Source: Obelidium mucronatum (taxonomy: Eukaryota > Chytridiomycota > Chytridiomycetes > Chytridiales > Chytriomycetaceae). From it: DNA of 64,000 bases. Position numbers and translations under genes: made by a program. This document shows positions 1-10,198 of this stretch, one piece after another. Location of the stretch: NCBI GenBank assembly GCA_025765595.1, contig JAIVFH010000008.1:248001-312000 (forward strand), written 5' to 3'. How positions within the stretch are numbered: the stretch's first letter is position 1; each line of letters opens with the position of its first letter. The notes beneath the pieces were generated by a model. The model was not told where the DNA came from, searched no databases, and worked only from the letters and a program-made list of their open reading frames with translations.

Positions 1-440
1 CCTTTGTTAAGCCTGGTGTCATTGGTTACTGGACTACATGGTCTACTTACTCCAGAAAGCAGAACTCCATTGATCAGATCGACTTGAGCGGATTCACTGC
101 CAGCAACTATGCCTTCAGTAAGTCGCCCTTTAAATTTTCCGACCGCATCAAATCCTAACTAATTTTCTTGTAGTGAGCGCCGATGCCGCTGGTAACGTTG
201 TTACTTTTGATTCCTGGGCCGACCAGAACTGGATGGGAGTTTTCAACCCTCAACTCACCTCATTGGGACCAATGATCTTGAAGACGCTGGACTCCCCCGG
301 GTTACATCTTCAAGTCCCATCCATCATCAGACTTGGGACCACATCAACCACTATACCAATGCGTCAAGAGGAACAGACTACACTTTCTTCCAGTACGCAA
401 CCATCCCATTCCATCCAATCAGTCACGTCAGTTCCTTGAG
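1..440 (+). pseudogene. GH18 chitinase-like fragment, cut by window edge
   Basis: A 5'-truncated reading frame opens with GVIGYWTTWS and continues SIDQIDLSGFTASNYAF. This matches the first beta strands of GH18 chitinases (usually VVGYW.. followed by ID.SKLTHINYAF). A GTAAGT...TTGTAG intron at 118-173 joins cleanly to MSADAAGNVVTFDSWAD. After about position 300 the frame stops resembling GH18 and ends at 439. A neighbouring frame stays open with a plausible composition, so a frameshift is possible. No DxxDxDxE catalytic motif is present, so this is either only the N-terminal part of the gene or a decayed copy. GH18 enzymes cleave chitin and are usually secreted or wall-associated. The family call rests on a short segment. 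Confidence 0.5.
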
Positions 441-692
441 CAAAGGACAGTTAGAAAGATCATCACGTCAAATGCTAAATGACTTACTGCATGCAGCGTC
501 ATCATACTTCAAGCGGCCTACATCCAATTCAATTTCCGCCGAAGCCAATGCCATGCAATTCCTGCGAAAGTTGTAAAAAAATAAACAACCATTTAAGTCT
601 GATCCAAAGAAATATTTACCTGGCAAACAACATGGATTTAGCGTTGTCGAAATCAAACCACTGCATCTCCGAAAATATCCATACGCGCAATT

Positions 693-1911
693 GGGGAAGC
701 AAGCCGGACCTCGCGAGTCGCAATACCGGTCACGTCACAAGCCGCTCATGGGCCGCTTGCGACCTGTTGACGAGCCGCAAACAAGCCACTTGCAACCTGT
801 GCCACGGCCTGTGAGCAGGCCACTCTGTACCTGTTTATGTGGGGCGCTAGCTGCAAGCCACTGGTTCACAGGCCGCTACCCCCCCATCACTAAAACTCAA
901 GAATAAATCAGAAAAAATGTATAAAATAAGGAAAACTGCTGTTTATTATTGATAAATAATTAAATAAATGGATAGTAAATAAATACACATTGCTTAACCC
1001 AGTGCTTGCAAAACCGATTCCTGTATCTTTGGATTGCAATCTGTGGCATTGCGATTAATGTTGAAGGTAACCCCCCGCGTCTCCACCACAGCGCTTTCTG
1101 CAAGCTTTCCTGGTTATTCTTCACTGCCCAGCTCGCTGTTCCCATTCCATCTGCCAGAATCAGCCATCAGAACAGGCTAGAAATGTTTGCAACAGTTTCA
1201 TTTTCAATTCTTGGTGCAGCCAAAAGAAAATAAACAAATATATTTATTCATATTTATTCATCAATGAGCCCCCGAAGCCATCAACGACCTCTCACCAATG
1301 TAAAAAAACAAAAGCATTCCTGAAATTATGACAAAGTTCTTCGTTTATTATTAACAACACTACACAACTATATCATGGTTAACCACATACATCAAACAAA
1401 CATGTCAAGCCTGTTCTGATGTATAGAAAAACAAAGGTGCACTCACTGGTAAGCGTGGCTGATGGCCGCTGTTGCTGGTTGGAGTGAATTGGCCAACTGC
1501 GATTCGACCCAAATTTTGGGTGGATTTTGGGTGGATTTTGCTGTCAAAATTTCCTGTTTGTCGCAACTTTTTGGGGGTATTTTTTATTTATTGTTTCTTT
1601 AATATTTTGTTATTTTTGACTTTGCGCATCCTTTTTTTGTTTTTGTTTATTGTTGGTACTTTGGATTTTGTTTATTACTTTAAATACATATGCTATGGTT
1701 TTAAAACTTTTCTGCTCATTGTTTCTTACCTTTTTTGAAATAAAGTAAGGACTAGCTTTCAACTGGCTCTCCACTGGCTGTCAACTGGCTTGCGGCCTGT
1801 GAACTAACTGCGACATGGCTGGCTTTCCACTGGGTAGCGGCTCGCCCACAGGTCGCAAGCGGCCTGCTAAGTGGCCCGTTAGCGGCTCGCAAGGTCCGGC
1901 TCGCTATGGGG
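693..1911. mobile_element. Non-autonomous element with imperfect terminal inverted repeats
   Basis: The block 703-890, starting GCCGGACCTCGCGAGTCGC, reappears in reverse complement ending near 1900 as GCCGGACCTTGCGAGCCGC. Further matching stretches such as GGCCGCTTGCGACCTGT occur in the same order. The arms are roughly 150-190 bp and differ by substitutions and small indels. The interior is AT-rich and holds only short ORFs of 60-90 codons with no recognisable domain. This looks like a MITE-like or internally deleted DNA transposon. I could not identify a target-site duplication, so the outer limits are uncertain by about 10 bases. Confidence 0.6.
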
Positions 1912-2053
1912 ACAAACGACTATGGTTCAAAGAGATCTGACAGTTATGAACATCAGAATGGTGGGGAATTGCACTTTCATTTTAATGGAAGACACTCATT
2001 GATGATTCATTTTGAATGCCATGCAAATTTTCATGGGCTTGTTGAAACAAGTG

Positions 2054-2060
2054 TATAAAA
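2054..2060 (+). promoter_or_regulatory. TATA box upstream of the small gene at 2097
   Basis: TATAAAA lies 37 bases upstream of the ATG at 2097, in a spacing compatible with a short 5' leader. Confidence 0.45.
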
Positions 2061-2096
2061 CTTGAAGAAAAAAAACGAACATCCTCAAGTTCAGAA

Positions 2097-2493
2097 ATGG
2101 CTGGCCAGAATCTTGGTGCTACCCACTGGACTGTCGACGACTCCAAGTGCTTGCTACCAATTGTCAAGAAGAACCCTGGCATCAAAGGAGCAGGAGTTAA
2201 AGCCATGGACGGCTGCTTTGGGAAATTCAGTGCCTCTTGCTTGAGCTTGAAGTTGAAAGTCTGTCGAACTGCACTTCAAAAGAATGCTGGTAAGTACTTT
2301 ATTGTTGTGTGAGTTAGGAGTAAGTTTCTTCCTGACATCTGTTCTATTTTAAGATTGGGAGCCAGGGACCGAGAAGCCACCACCTGATATTGCTGGACAC
2401 CTGCAGCGCGGGGTCCGAGCGGCACGCGCGATTCGGGGTCCGAATAGGGCCCGATTCGGGGTCCGAATAGGGCTCCTAATCGGATCCAATTAG
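2097..2493 (+). CDS. Small hypothetical protein whose second exon runs into repeat DNA
   Basis: Exon 1 (2097-2289) encodes MAGQNLGATHWTVDDSKC and about 45 further residues. A GTAAGT...TTTAAG intron (2290-2353) joins in frame to exon 2 (2354-2493), and the sum is 111 codons including the stop. The last 30 or so residues are encoded by the GC-rich GATTCGGGGTCCGAATAGGGC repeat beginning near 2400. The original 3' end may therefore have been replaced by repeat sequence. A TATA box precedes the start. No family is recognised. The hydrophobic/tryptophan spacing at the N-terminus faintly resembles Myb/SANT-like domains, but I do not claim that. Confidence 0.4.
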
Positions 2494-2700
2494 GATTTAG
2501 TCCGATTCGGAGCCTAATCAGGGCCGATTAGGGGCCCCAGTAGCTCTCCTAATTGCAAATGAGCAAATAGGACTGCTCCTAGTAGCATTTGTCTGCTCCT
2601 AGTAGCACTCCTAATAGCATTTTGCTCTGCCAATTGGAAACCAAATGGCTTTAATACAACTCCTAGTAGGACCCCTATTGGGGCCCTATTAGCACTATTG
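2395..2700. repeat. Interspersed CTCCTAATAGC / GATTCGGGGTCCGAATAGGGC repeats
   Basis: About 300 bp consist of degenerate copies of CTCCTA(A/G)TAGC and GATTCGGGGTCCGAAT motifs in both orientations. The same CTCCTAAT(A/C)GC core forms the tandem array at 5290-5510. The following 160 bp (2700-2860) are A-rich with many AAAATCCAAAAA stretches. Confidence 0.6.
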
Positions 2701-2885
2701 AATGTAAAACATCTAAAATAAATGCATTTAAAGGGTAAATAAAATTTTACACAATTTTTTTATACAACTATGCAAAAATCAAAGAAAAATCCAAAAATCC
2801 AATAAAAATTCAAAAAAAAACCCAGATAAATCCAAAAAACCAAGAAAAATCAAAGAAGTATCAAAGAAAAACAACACTCAAAATA

Positions 2886-5800
2886 TCACTGGGTTTTCTT
2901 CTGAACAGGTTGCCTCTTCCAAGAATTTGCCAACACTCCCTCCTGGCACCCTTGAAAGTACTTTTCAACATCTTGAAAACCTGTAGTACTCCAACTATAG
3001 ATTTGATGCCTAGGGACCAATCTTGCATTGAACTTTGACATGTGCTTCCCAACATCGCTGTAGGAGAAGATGCAATCTTCTTTGTCAAAGTAGCTTGTGT
3101 ACGTATTTGGAAAGAGCTAGTATAATAAATAAAGGATTATTAAAAGAAATTGCTTGAAGTGATACTAAAATAAAAACTTACTCTTTGGAATTCCAAATCA
3201 GCAAAGTAGACTCCAACATAAGCCCAAAAAATTTCCACAGTATTTCCAAAGTTGGGGAATTCCTTTGACAAGGTTGCAGCAGCAAGAGTTTTGGTCATTG
3301 GTGGCTCTCGATCCTGCGTCAGGTAAGAAAAGCGGATACCAACTTCTTTCACTTGACTAATGAACTTGTCTTGGGTGCCGGTGCGTCCTTTGGCTTTGGC
3401 AACAACTTCAGCAACAGACGTGGGGACTTGGCGACGCTGTTTGGATGCGATGGAAGATAGCTTTTCTTGCAGAGATGGCCCAGTCACAGGTGAATTAATC
3501 AATGGAGAACTTGCAAATGGATCAAACATTGCTCCTAAATACCAAAAATACTGAGAAATATGTTTAAACAAAATGGCATCCTACCAGAATCAGTGTAGGC
3601 AACATCAAAGTAATCAGGGCTGTGTGGATCCAAAGCAATGTCCACCAAAACTGATTCGTCAAAGATGTACTCCTCTTGGCAGAACCAACTAACACTGTGG
3701 ACCTTCCTGCGAAAGTGGGTTGTGGCTGGATGGACTTTTGCAGCAGCCAAAACATCAGCAAGAAAAACTAATAATGGATTGATTGTTAAAAATGCACAAT
3801 ATAGACAACGACTTGGTCTCACCTTTTGCCTTGTTTCCCTCAGCAAGTGTCCCTTCCACATTACAACGAAAAACTGCTCCTTGATTCTGAAACTTGCATT
3901 TAACAGAAACCATCTTTTTCACCTCTGCTTCTTCTTCTCCATCACTGCCCAAAAGATTCATGACACGTCGCTTCTTTTTGGGATGAGCCTGCACTTCTTC
4001 TTCTTCATCCACCACTTCCTCATCATCCTCAACTTCATCTTCCTCCGCATCTATGTTCTCCACACGACGCTTCTTTCGTACAACTGGCTCCACCACCTCA
4101 ATTTCATCATCATCATCTTCAATCACAATTGCTTGAACCTTCTTTCTTTGCTGGACTGGTACCTCCCGCTCCTCCTCATCCCCCTCCTGCTCCTCTTCCT
4201 CTTCAGCATCAAGCTCATTTTCTCCACCATCAACATCTCCAATGTCATCATCTTCATCAGCTTCAGACCCTTCAGGCGCATTGTCAAGTGGTGTTAACTC
4301 ACTTTCTGAATCTTCAGCATCTGTTGACTTTCTGTGAGTTTCTGCCCAAGCCTTTAGGCTAGCCTTGAGATTATCAATGCTTTCAGCAACTGCGGGAGAT
4401 ACCACCGTAGAAGCCTGAGATTTGAGAACAGACATTGACTTGGATAAAGCAGTCTTGGAGGCACCAGCAGATCTTGGCTTGAGGACAGCTGTTTTTGGCA
4501 CTGGCTTGGAACTGGAATCAGCTGTCTTGTCTGCTGTCTTGGGAGCTGGCATTGCCTTGGACACTTTGGGAGCTGGCGTTGCCTTGGACACTTTGGAAGC
4601 TGAAGTAGCCATGGGAACAGTAGTGGCCTTGGAACCAGAAGTGGTACTCTTTGGGGAACCAGATTGAGAAGCAGGAGTAGTATTTGTAGCAGTGTTGGGA
4701 ACTGTAGTGGCCTTGGGATCTGTAGTAGCCTTGGAAGCAGAGCTGGTCAAAGTCTTGGGAAAAACAGATGGGGGACCAGAAGCAGTCTTGCCAGCACCAG
4801 GAGTAGTGTTAGCAGAACCAGGAGGAGCTGGAGTAGGATTAGCCTTTGAAGAACTTGGAGAAGTATGAGCAGGAATCGTGGAATTGGAAGAAGAACCAGC
4901 TTGTTTGGTTGGTGTTCCTATCACATAATTAAATTAAATATTTGTAATTCAATCAAAAAAATGAGACTATAAATACCCAAACCAATTGGATCATCAGATC
5001 CCAAGAGTGGAAATGAAATTTTAGACTTGATAGCTCTTCTAGGCTCGTTTTCTGCAGCAGAACCTGGAAGCTGGCTGATAGGAGGAATATCAGGTTCACT
5101 ATCAGACCTAACCTCATTAGCAGCCTGTTGTCATGCGGCACGAGCAGTAGCCTTCTTGGCAATCTTGGTGGCATTGGTGTCAGCAGGAGTAGGAGCAAAA
5201 ACAACATGGTACTTGTTGTTTGAAACTTTTCTAGCTAAAAGATAAATAAATAATAAAAAGGGTTAGATTATTAGAAAATTAAAGGGCTGTAATTGAGGTC
5301 CTAATCGCGCTACGAATCGGCTCCTAATAGCGCTCCTAATAGCGCTCCTAATCGCACTCCTAATCGCGCTCCTAATAGCGCTCCTAATAGCGCTCCTAAT
5401 AGCGCTCCAAATCGGCTCCTAATCGTGCTCCGAATCGTGCTCCTAATCGGATCGCAAATCGGATCGCGAATCGGATCGCGAATCGGATCGCGAATCGGAT
5501 CGCGAATCGCGCATCACACCAAAATGAATAAGACTCACCATATATGTATTTCGCCAGCGCCGCTGCGCGTTCCTCATCATTTTCGGAACGATTTCCATCT
5601 ATATCCACGATCCCACTGAAGCAGAGGTCCTCCAGTGCTGTTAAATCCTGGTTTGTGTCTTTGATCCACTTGTACACTTCTGCCTGGGATTTGTTCTTCA
5701 GCCCAGGGATGTGGACTGTACATTTGGTTTTATCCAAAAACACTAGCTTCCATGTGTTGTTGGAGTTGATGTATCTGTTGTGGTTGGGAGTGGTGTGTCA

Positions 5801-6127
5801 GCGATCACCTGTCAAACACAAACAAATAAACCCAGACCTCAACATCTTGTCCAGTGCCTCAGTGGCCTCCTCTACAAGCTCTTTAGGAGACCCTTTGGTT
5901 TCCATGACTCTTTGGTGCAGGTCAGGACAGAGCTCTTTGGTGACTTCTCGCAGATCACTCCACAAGATGAAGATGGTCTTCTTGTCATCCAAGGTCTTGT
6001 AAGGAGCCTGTTTCCACAAGCCATTCTTGATCTCATTGAAAGAGAACTGGATGGACAGTCTGTTTGGGTCGTTGCTGACTCTGAGGGATGGCAGTGTGTC
6101 TGGCAGTGGCAGTGTTGGTGATTGCAT
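2886..6127 (-). pseudogene. Seven-exon gene of unknown function with one in-frame TGA
   Basis: I assembled seven exons: 5838-6127, 5539-5774, 4977-5234, 3823-4917, 3585-3767, 3182-3534 and 2886-3116. All joins keep frame and the total is exactly 882 codons including the final stop. Codon 210 (5131-5133) is TGA in the context AARA-stop-QQAANE, best explained by a CGA to TGA change. The N-terminal 200 residues are globular (DKKTIFILWSDLREVTKE). The middle is Ala/Pro/Ser/Thr/Lys-rich low complexity. An acidic segment follows (EEEEEQEGDEEE) with two basic nuclear-localisation-like runs (VRKKRRVEN, HPKKKRRVMN). The C-terminal 250 residues look globular (SVSWFCQEEYIFDESVLVDI). This suggests a nuclear protein. 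No family is recognised. Intron 3 carries the tandem repeat at 5290-5510. The start could lie further upstream. Confidence 0.6.
5290..5515. repeat. Tandem 12-mer array (GCTCCTAATAGC / GCTCCTAATCGC) plus GATCGCGAATCG units
   Basis: About 12 near-perfect 12-base units with the core CTCCTAATAGCG are followed by five copies of an 11-base AATCGGATCGCG-type unit. The array sits wholly inside the third intron (5235-5538) of the minus-strand gene. Confidence 0.85.
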
Positions 6128-6715
6128 GGGGAAAAAACTTTGCCGAAAAAAATGAAAATCCCTGCCTCACATGTCAAGATGGGAGCTCAGCTGGCAGAAC
6201 AGTTCCCAGCCTTCCAAGCTGAGTTTTCAATCTACGGCAGTTTTGAAAAGACTTACAACAAGACACTCCGTTTGCGGGATTTCATTCAGCTTGTTGCTAC
6301 TTCTTTTGGTGTTCCCATCCTGGCAGCCAAACAAACTGCAGAGGCTGTCTTTGATTCAAGAATTCACGAAACAATTACCCCAAATGTACCTATTATCCTG
6401 TCAGCTCTGTTTACATACTGCATCAAGTGTCAGAGCCATCTAAAGATTGGGAGATGGCAAGAAGTCACAATCTTGGATGCAGATTCAGCTAAATCGGGTC
6501 TTCTGTACAAATCCAGCTGTGTGAATTTGAGCTGCAGTATTCAGTTGTATGACGTTGATTCAGTGTCAGAGATTACCGAAGGAAACAGCACCATAGAACA
6601 TTACCCAATGAATACAATCAGAAAGCAAAAAGTCATTGGAATCAATTCTAAATACTACATGACTGTTGCATTTGCAAATTTGTGGCTGAAGAATGTGCCG
6701 TCTGTAATGCTGTAA
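6122..6715 (+). CDS. Hypothetical protein, divergent to the seven-exon gene
   Basis: This open frame of up to 197 codons could start at 6122, 6152 or 6182. It encodes a plausibly globular protein (SIYGSFEKTYNKTLRLRDFI, KKTAEAVFDSR-like helices, YYMTVAFANLWLKN near the end). It has no signal peptide and no recognised domain. It lies head-to-head with the minus-strand gene starting at 6127, so the two proposed starts leave no promoter space. One of the starts is therefore probably wrong, or both belong to a compact mobile element. Coding status is inferred from length and composition only. Confidence 0.4.
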   Translation: MHGEKTLPKKMKIPASHVKMGAQLAEQFPAFQAEFSIYGSFEKTYNKTLRLRDFIQLVATSFGVPILAAKQTAEAVFDSRIHETITPNVPIILSALFTYCIKCQSHLKIGRWQEVTILDADSAKSGLLYKSSCVNLSCSIQLYDVDSVSEITEGNSTIEHYPMNTIRKQKVIGINSKYYMTVAFANLWLKNVPSVML

Positions 6716-7027
6716 GTGTTAGCGAATCGGAAAGCGATTAGGCATCAATGTGGCACAGTAGAATAAAGCCAGTTAACCTTAAAACGCGTTCAAATCAGTT
6801 CCAATGGAAACAGGTAATAGGCGATAATAGAATCAGCGACAATAAAAACCTTGATCACAAAGAACCCTCCATCAGTACCAACTACAAAACAAGAATAGAC
6901 CTCTGGGGTATGGAATAAAAATACGGTAATATTTCAGTCAACTTTTGATCTAGCAATAAACATGGCATGTTTAATTCTTTAAACCCTTCATGAGATATAA
7001 AAAGATTCAAGTTTTTGTATTCAGTTT
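6716..7027. other. Intergenic, no gene seen
   Basis: Contains AATAAA-like signals and a decayed GCGAATCGG...GCGATTAGG motif related to the nearby repeats. Nothing else is recognisable. Confidence 0.5.
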
Positions 7028-8089
7028 TCATGATACTGAAACCGGAGCAGCCCCATCACAACCCCCATGCTCCTCCCCAACATCATTAACCTTCAAGTAC
7101 TCCAAAAACGGCCTCAAAACCGCCTGATACTCCTCCTTCAAAACCGTCCAATCCACCCTCCAATCAGCCACCAACACCCGCACCACGTCTGCTTGCCCAT
7201 TTGCAATTGCAAGCTGCAACGCCATCCCGTTAAAAGCCATCGGATCAACCACATCCGAAAACGAATGCAACAGATACGAAACAACCTCATGGAACCCGAA
7301 TTGAGACGCCTTCATCAAAGCAAACGAGTCACAAGCAACAGGATCCAGTCTACGCGCGCGGGGAAGAGTTTCATTGAATTGAACCAAAGCTTGCACCACA
7401 TGTTTATGGCCGTTCATACACGCATGGCGAAAGGAGGACGAGTTTTCGTAGCCCAAGTTCACGGGTATCCGTTGCTGTGCGAGCAAGTATTCCACCAATT
7501 CAAGATGTCCATTTTGGGCAGCCAGATCCAAGGCAAGGTCAACGTGAAATGATGATGCACCAGCAAAAGCATCGAAAATGGCCATCACCACGGGGGTCCA
7601 TCCCGATATCGCCGCTATTTGAATACTCAACGCATCACACGTTCCCCAGTCCATGGACTTCTTGATTCGAGGCAAGTATTGCTTGTCGTGTTGAGCAGCG
7701 AGAATCATGGCCTGTGGAACCATGGCTGCACATGTCGATTCTTTCAAATCAAGGCGAGTAGATTCTTCGTATTCGATACCCAGAAGTGAGAGGGAGTGGT
7801 AGGATACGCCGTAGATGGCAAAGAGTGCTGCGATATAGTTTTCTCCCAGCAGAGTCCAGCAAATGGATTGGTATTGGAGAGTTTCGGAATACTTGTTGTT
7901 TTCGTTGCAGTGGTGGCGGTGCAGTATTTGCAGGTTCTTGTAGGCAAAGGCAAACGACGGAGGTAAAAGTAGTCGTTCTCCGGAATTTCGGGCTAACCGC
8001 CTCAGAGCGTGCAGTTGGTGGGGATGTAGGTGCACCGTGATACTAGCCAATACTTCAACTGGAAGAGAGAGCAGCGAACGAGGCGCCAT
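7028..8089 (-). CDS. F-box-like / ankyrin-repeat protein
   Basis: A single-exon protein of 353 residues if it starts at the second methionine (8089). That start opens with MAPRSLLSLPVEVLASITVHL, the LPxEVL.I..HL pattern of an F-box. The frame is open to 8164, but the extra 25 residues look like leader sequence. Residues about 180-330 hold ankyrin-like repeats (ALDLAAQNGHLELVEYLLAQ, RHACMNGHKHVVQALV, ALQLAIANGQADVVRVLVAD). Such proteins usually act as substrate receptors of SCF ubiquitin ligases, with the repeats binding targets; here that is inferred. The gene lies 150 bp downstream of the CRAL-TRIO gene on the same strand. Confidence 0.75.
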   Translation of the reverse strand: MAPRSLLSLPVEVLASITVHLHPHQLHALRRLARNSGERLLLPPSFAFAYKNLQILHRHHCNENNKYSETLQYQSICWTLLGENYIAALFAIYGVSYHSLSLLGIEYEESTRLDLKESTCAAMVPQAMILAAQHDKQYLPRIKKSMDWGTCDALSIQIAAISGWTPVVMAIFDAFAGASSFHVDLALDLAAQNGHLELVEYLLAQQRIPVNLGYENSSSFRHACMNGHKHVVQALVQFNETLPRARRLDPVACDSFALMKASQFGFHEVVSYLLHSFSDVVDPMAFNGMALQLAIANGQADVVRVLVADWRVDWTVLKEEYQAVLRPFLEYLKVNDVGEEHGGCDGAAPVSVS

Positions 8090-8242
8090 AATCAGTTGAT
8101 GTGTTTGGGGGGAAACTTTTTCAGATTGCGCAATCGGTAGAAAAGTCACGTGAATACCAACCAAGATTTCAAATACATCTTAACTCGTTCAACAGTAACG
8201 GAATTATTTCTTCTTATAAATAACAAAAAAAATAGAGAGACT

Positions 8243-10053
8243 TTAAGCAGCTGCAGTAATAGAGTCATCTGCTGTTGCCCCCTCGTCTTTTTCTGCAACA
8301 CCAACGGCAGTCCCCGAAACCTCAACAGCTTTCGCGGGTCCACCATTATACAATTCCTCTTCCCAATCCTCCAAAACACCAATATCATCTTCCTCTGTCC
8401 ACCATACATCTGCCGCCCATGTTTCTCTGGGTGGAACTTCGTATCGATGAACGCGTACTGCACTTTTGAAACGAACGATTTTGATGTCTTGCTTATGTTG
8501 GGGAGCTGAAGAAATGGATTCAAAAACCGCTGAAGGTACCGCTTTTTTGGTTGCAGATGGAATGGGAGGTGGGGGAGGCGGCGGCGGTGGAGGAGGACCG
8601 GGTACTGTTGGAGTTGATGGGGTTTGCGAATCGATAATTTGTGGGGATTCTGTTATGCTGACGACGGGTTGCTGTGACTGTTTTGGCTGTTGTTTCACAG
8701 CTTCGTGCTGTTCTTGTTGCTGCTGCATCAAAATTGCTTGATCCATCAAACTCATGATGTCGTTCAAATCCCCCGTATCAGATAAATCGTTTGTGTTTAA
8801 GGGGAGTATTGACCGATCGTCGTCATTTGATGTGAATGAATCATTGGAATGGATTGTACTTGTGTCAAGATTGACTATGACTCGTGGATCTTGTGCCGCT
8901 GGAACTTGTAAGAAGAAAAGGAAATGAATAATATGAACAGGCGATGATGAAATCATAAAGACAAAAAGAACACTGGTATGATTCCGCCTACAACAGTTTA
9001 TATATACAAAAAAAAAAAAAGACGCCTACAGCAGTCTGATTCCGCCTTCGGCGAAAAGGACAAATACCTGACTCTTCTTCAAGTTTCGGCGCAACCAGTG
9101 AATCGTGAGATAATTCCGAACCAGCTAATAAATCCAACATCGGTGCAGTAGCTTCACGAGATGCAGTAAATCCAAGACTCGTTGTTCGGCGAGGAAATGT
9201 GCGTTTCATTGAAGTTGTAGGTACAACGTCAAGCCCAGAATCAGATAAACCATACAACTCAAGAATTCGTTTCTCATCTTGATTAATGAGCTCCAAAACA
9301 GAATTTGAAAAGTTTGAGGAATGCTTCAGCTGCTGGTACCAAGAGGCGTGATCCATCATGAAAAAAGAACCACCATATTCTTGGGGAAGAGACGAAGCCG
9401 GAATAACTGAAAGGATGGACGATCGAGAGTATGTATTCCAATTGACACCAAGAGATTGCATAATGGCATCAAAATGCGATTGTGCAAACATGTTGGAGAT
9501 TGATTTCAGGCCAGCAAGCCATGCGTTGCTTTGTTGATTTACAAGTGTATTGTCTTTGAGAATATAAAGGTCGTTGAGTTTCACTGGTATAGTCATCTGT
9601 GAATACAAGGGTTGTAGAGTGTGAGAATTGGCAACACCACAGCACACGTGGGATAATTCTTTGAAACACCTTGATGAATTCAACAATAGCAATATGAGCC
9701 TCATCGACCGAGACGCCTTCTGAAGCTTTTGAACCGTCCGAGAGAATCGAGAGACCGACTTTTGAAGCAGCTGGACTGCCGGTGTGTGGGAAAGGCTGTT
9801 AGACGCTCTCTCTATCACAGTCCGGACTTTATGCTCACCAGTCGTCCAGCAGACTGCCAATGACTTTGTGCAGACACCACTGCACGTCCACCAGCGTCCG
9901 TGGATCGGCTAGCGTCCACTCTGGCCGCCACAGCGCGAGGTTGACGGCAAGCAGCGCGCAGCCGCCAGCATCAGTGGCGCCCCGCAGCGGGCGCAGCAGC
10001 GGCATCGCGAGGAGGGCGAACGGCGGCGGGTGGGCGTTGTTTGGCAGAGCCAT
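8243..10053 (-). CDS. CRAL-TRIO (SEC14-like) domain protein with polyproline tail
   Basis: Four exons (9839-10053, 9670-9775, 9068-9596, 8243-8904) join in frame to 503 residues. The N-terminal region aligns by eye with the paralogue at 11664 (W..EW.LAD...LVDVQW). It then shows the CRAL-TRIO landmarks DEAHIAIVEFIK and IPASSLPQEYGGSFFMMDHASW, equivalent to LPxELGG..xYxHxxW. The C-terminal 230 residues are low complexity: a Gln-rich run, a stretch of 11 prolines near 8570-8600, then an acidic end. These domains bind phosphoinositides or other lipids, and the polyproline run could bind SH3 or profilin. Exon 1 is unusually GC-rich. The third intron (8905-9067) contains a CGCCTTCGGCG hairpin. There is no UBA domain, unlike the paralogue. 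Confidence 0.75.
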
Positions 10054-10198
10054 CGCTTTTGTTTTAATCAAACAACAACGTTTCAACAACAACAAGCTTG
10101 ATTCCAAAACACAACCACGCGAAAAACAGAAGGGAATCCAAGACTAAAGTTACACTGTCGGATTTTATTCCATCTTCATTTGATCAACCATGAGCGTA

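Noticed and set aside
4129..4849. Plus-strand ORFs opposite the acidic/low-complexity exon at 3823-4917
   Set aside because: Low-complexity antisense frames; the minus-strand frame continues through six splice joins without loss of phase.
2395..5515. The repeats at 2395-2700 and 5290-5515 as terminal inverted repeats of one transposon
   Set aside because: They share short motifs but not a colinear sequence, and the gene on the minus strand extends across the 5290-5515 array to 6127.
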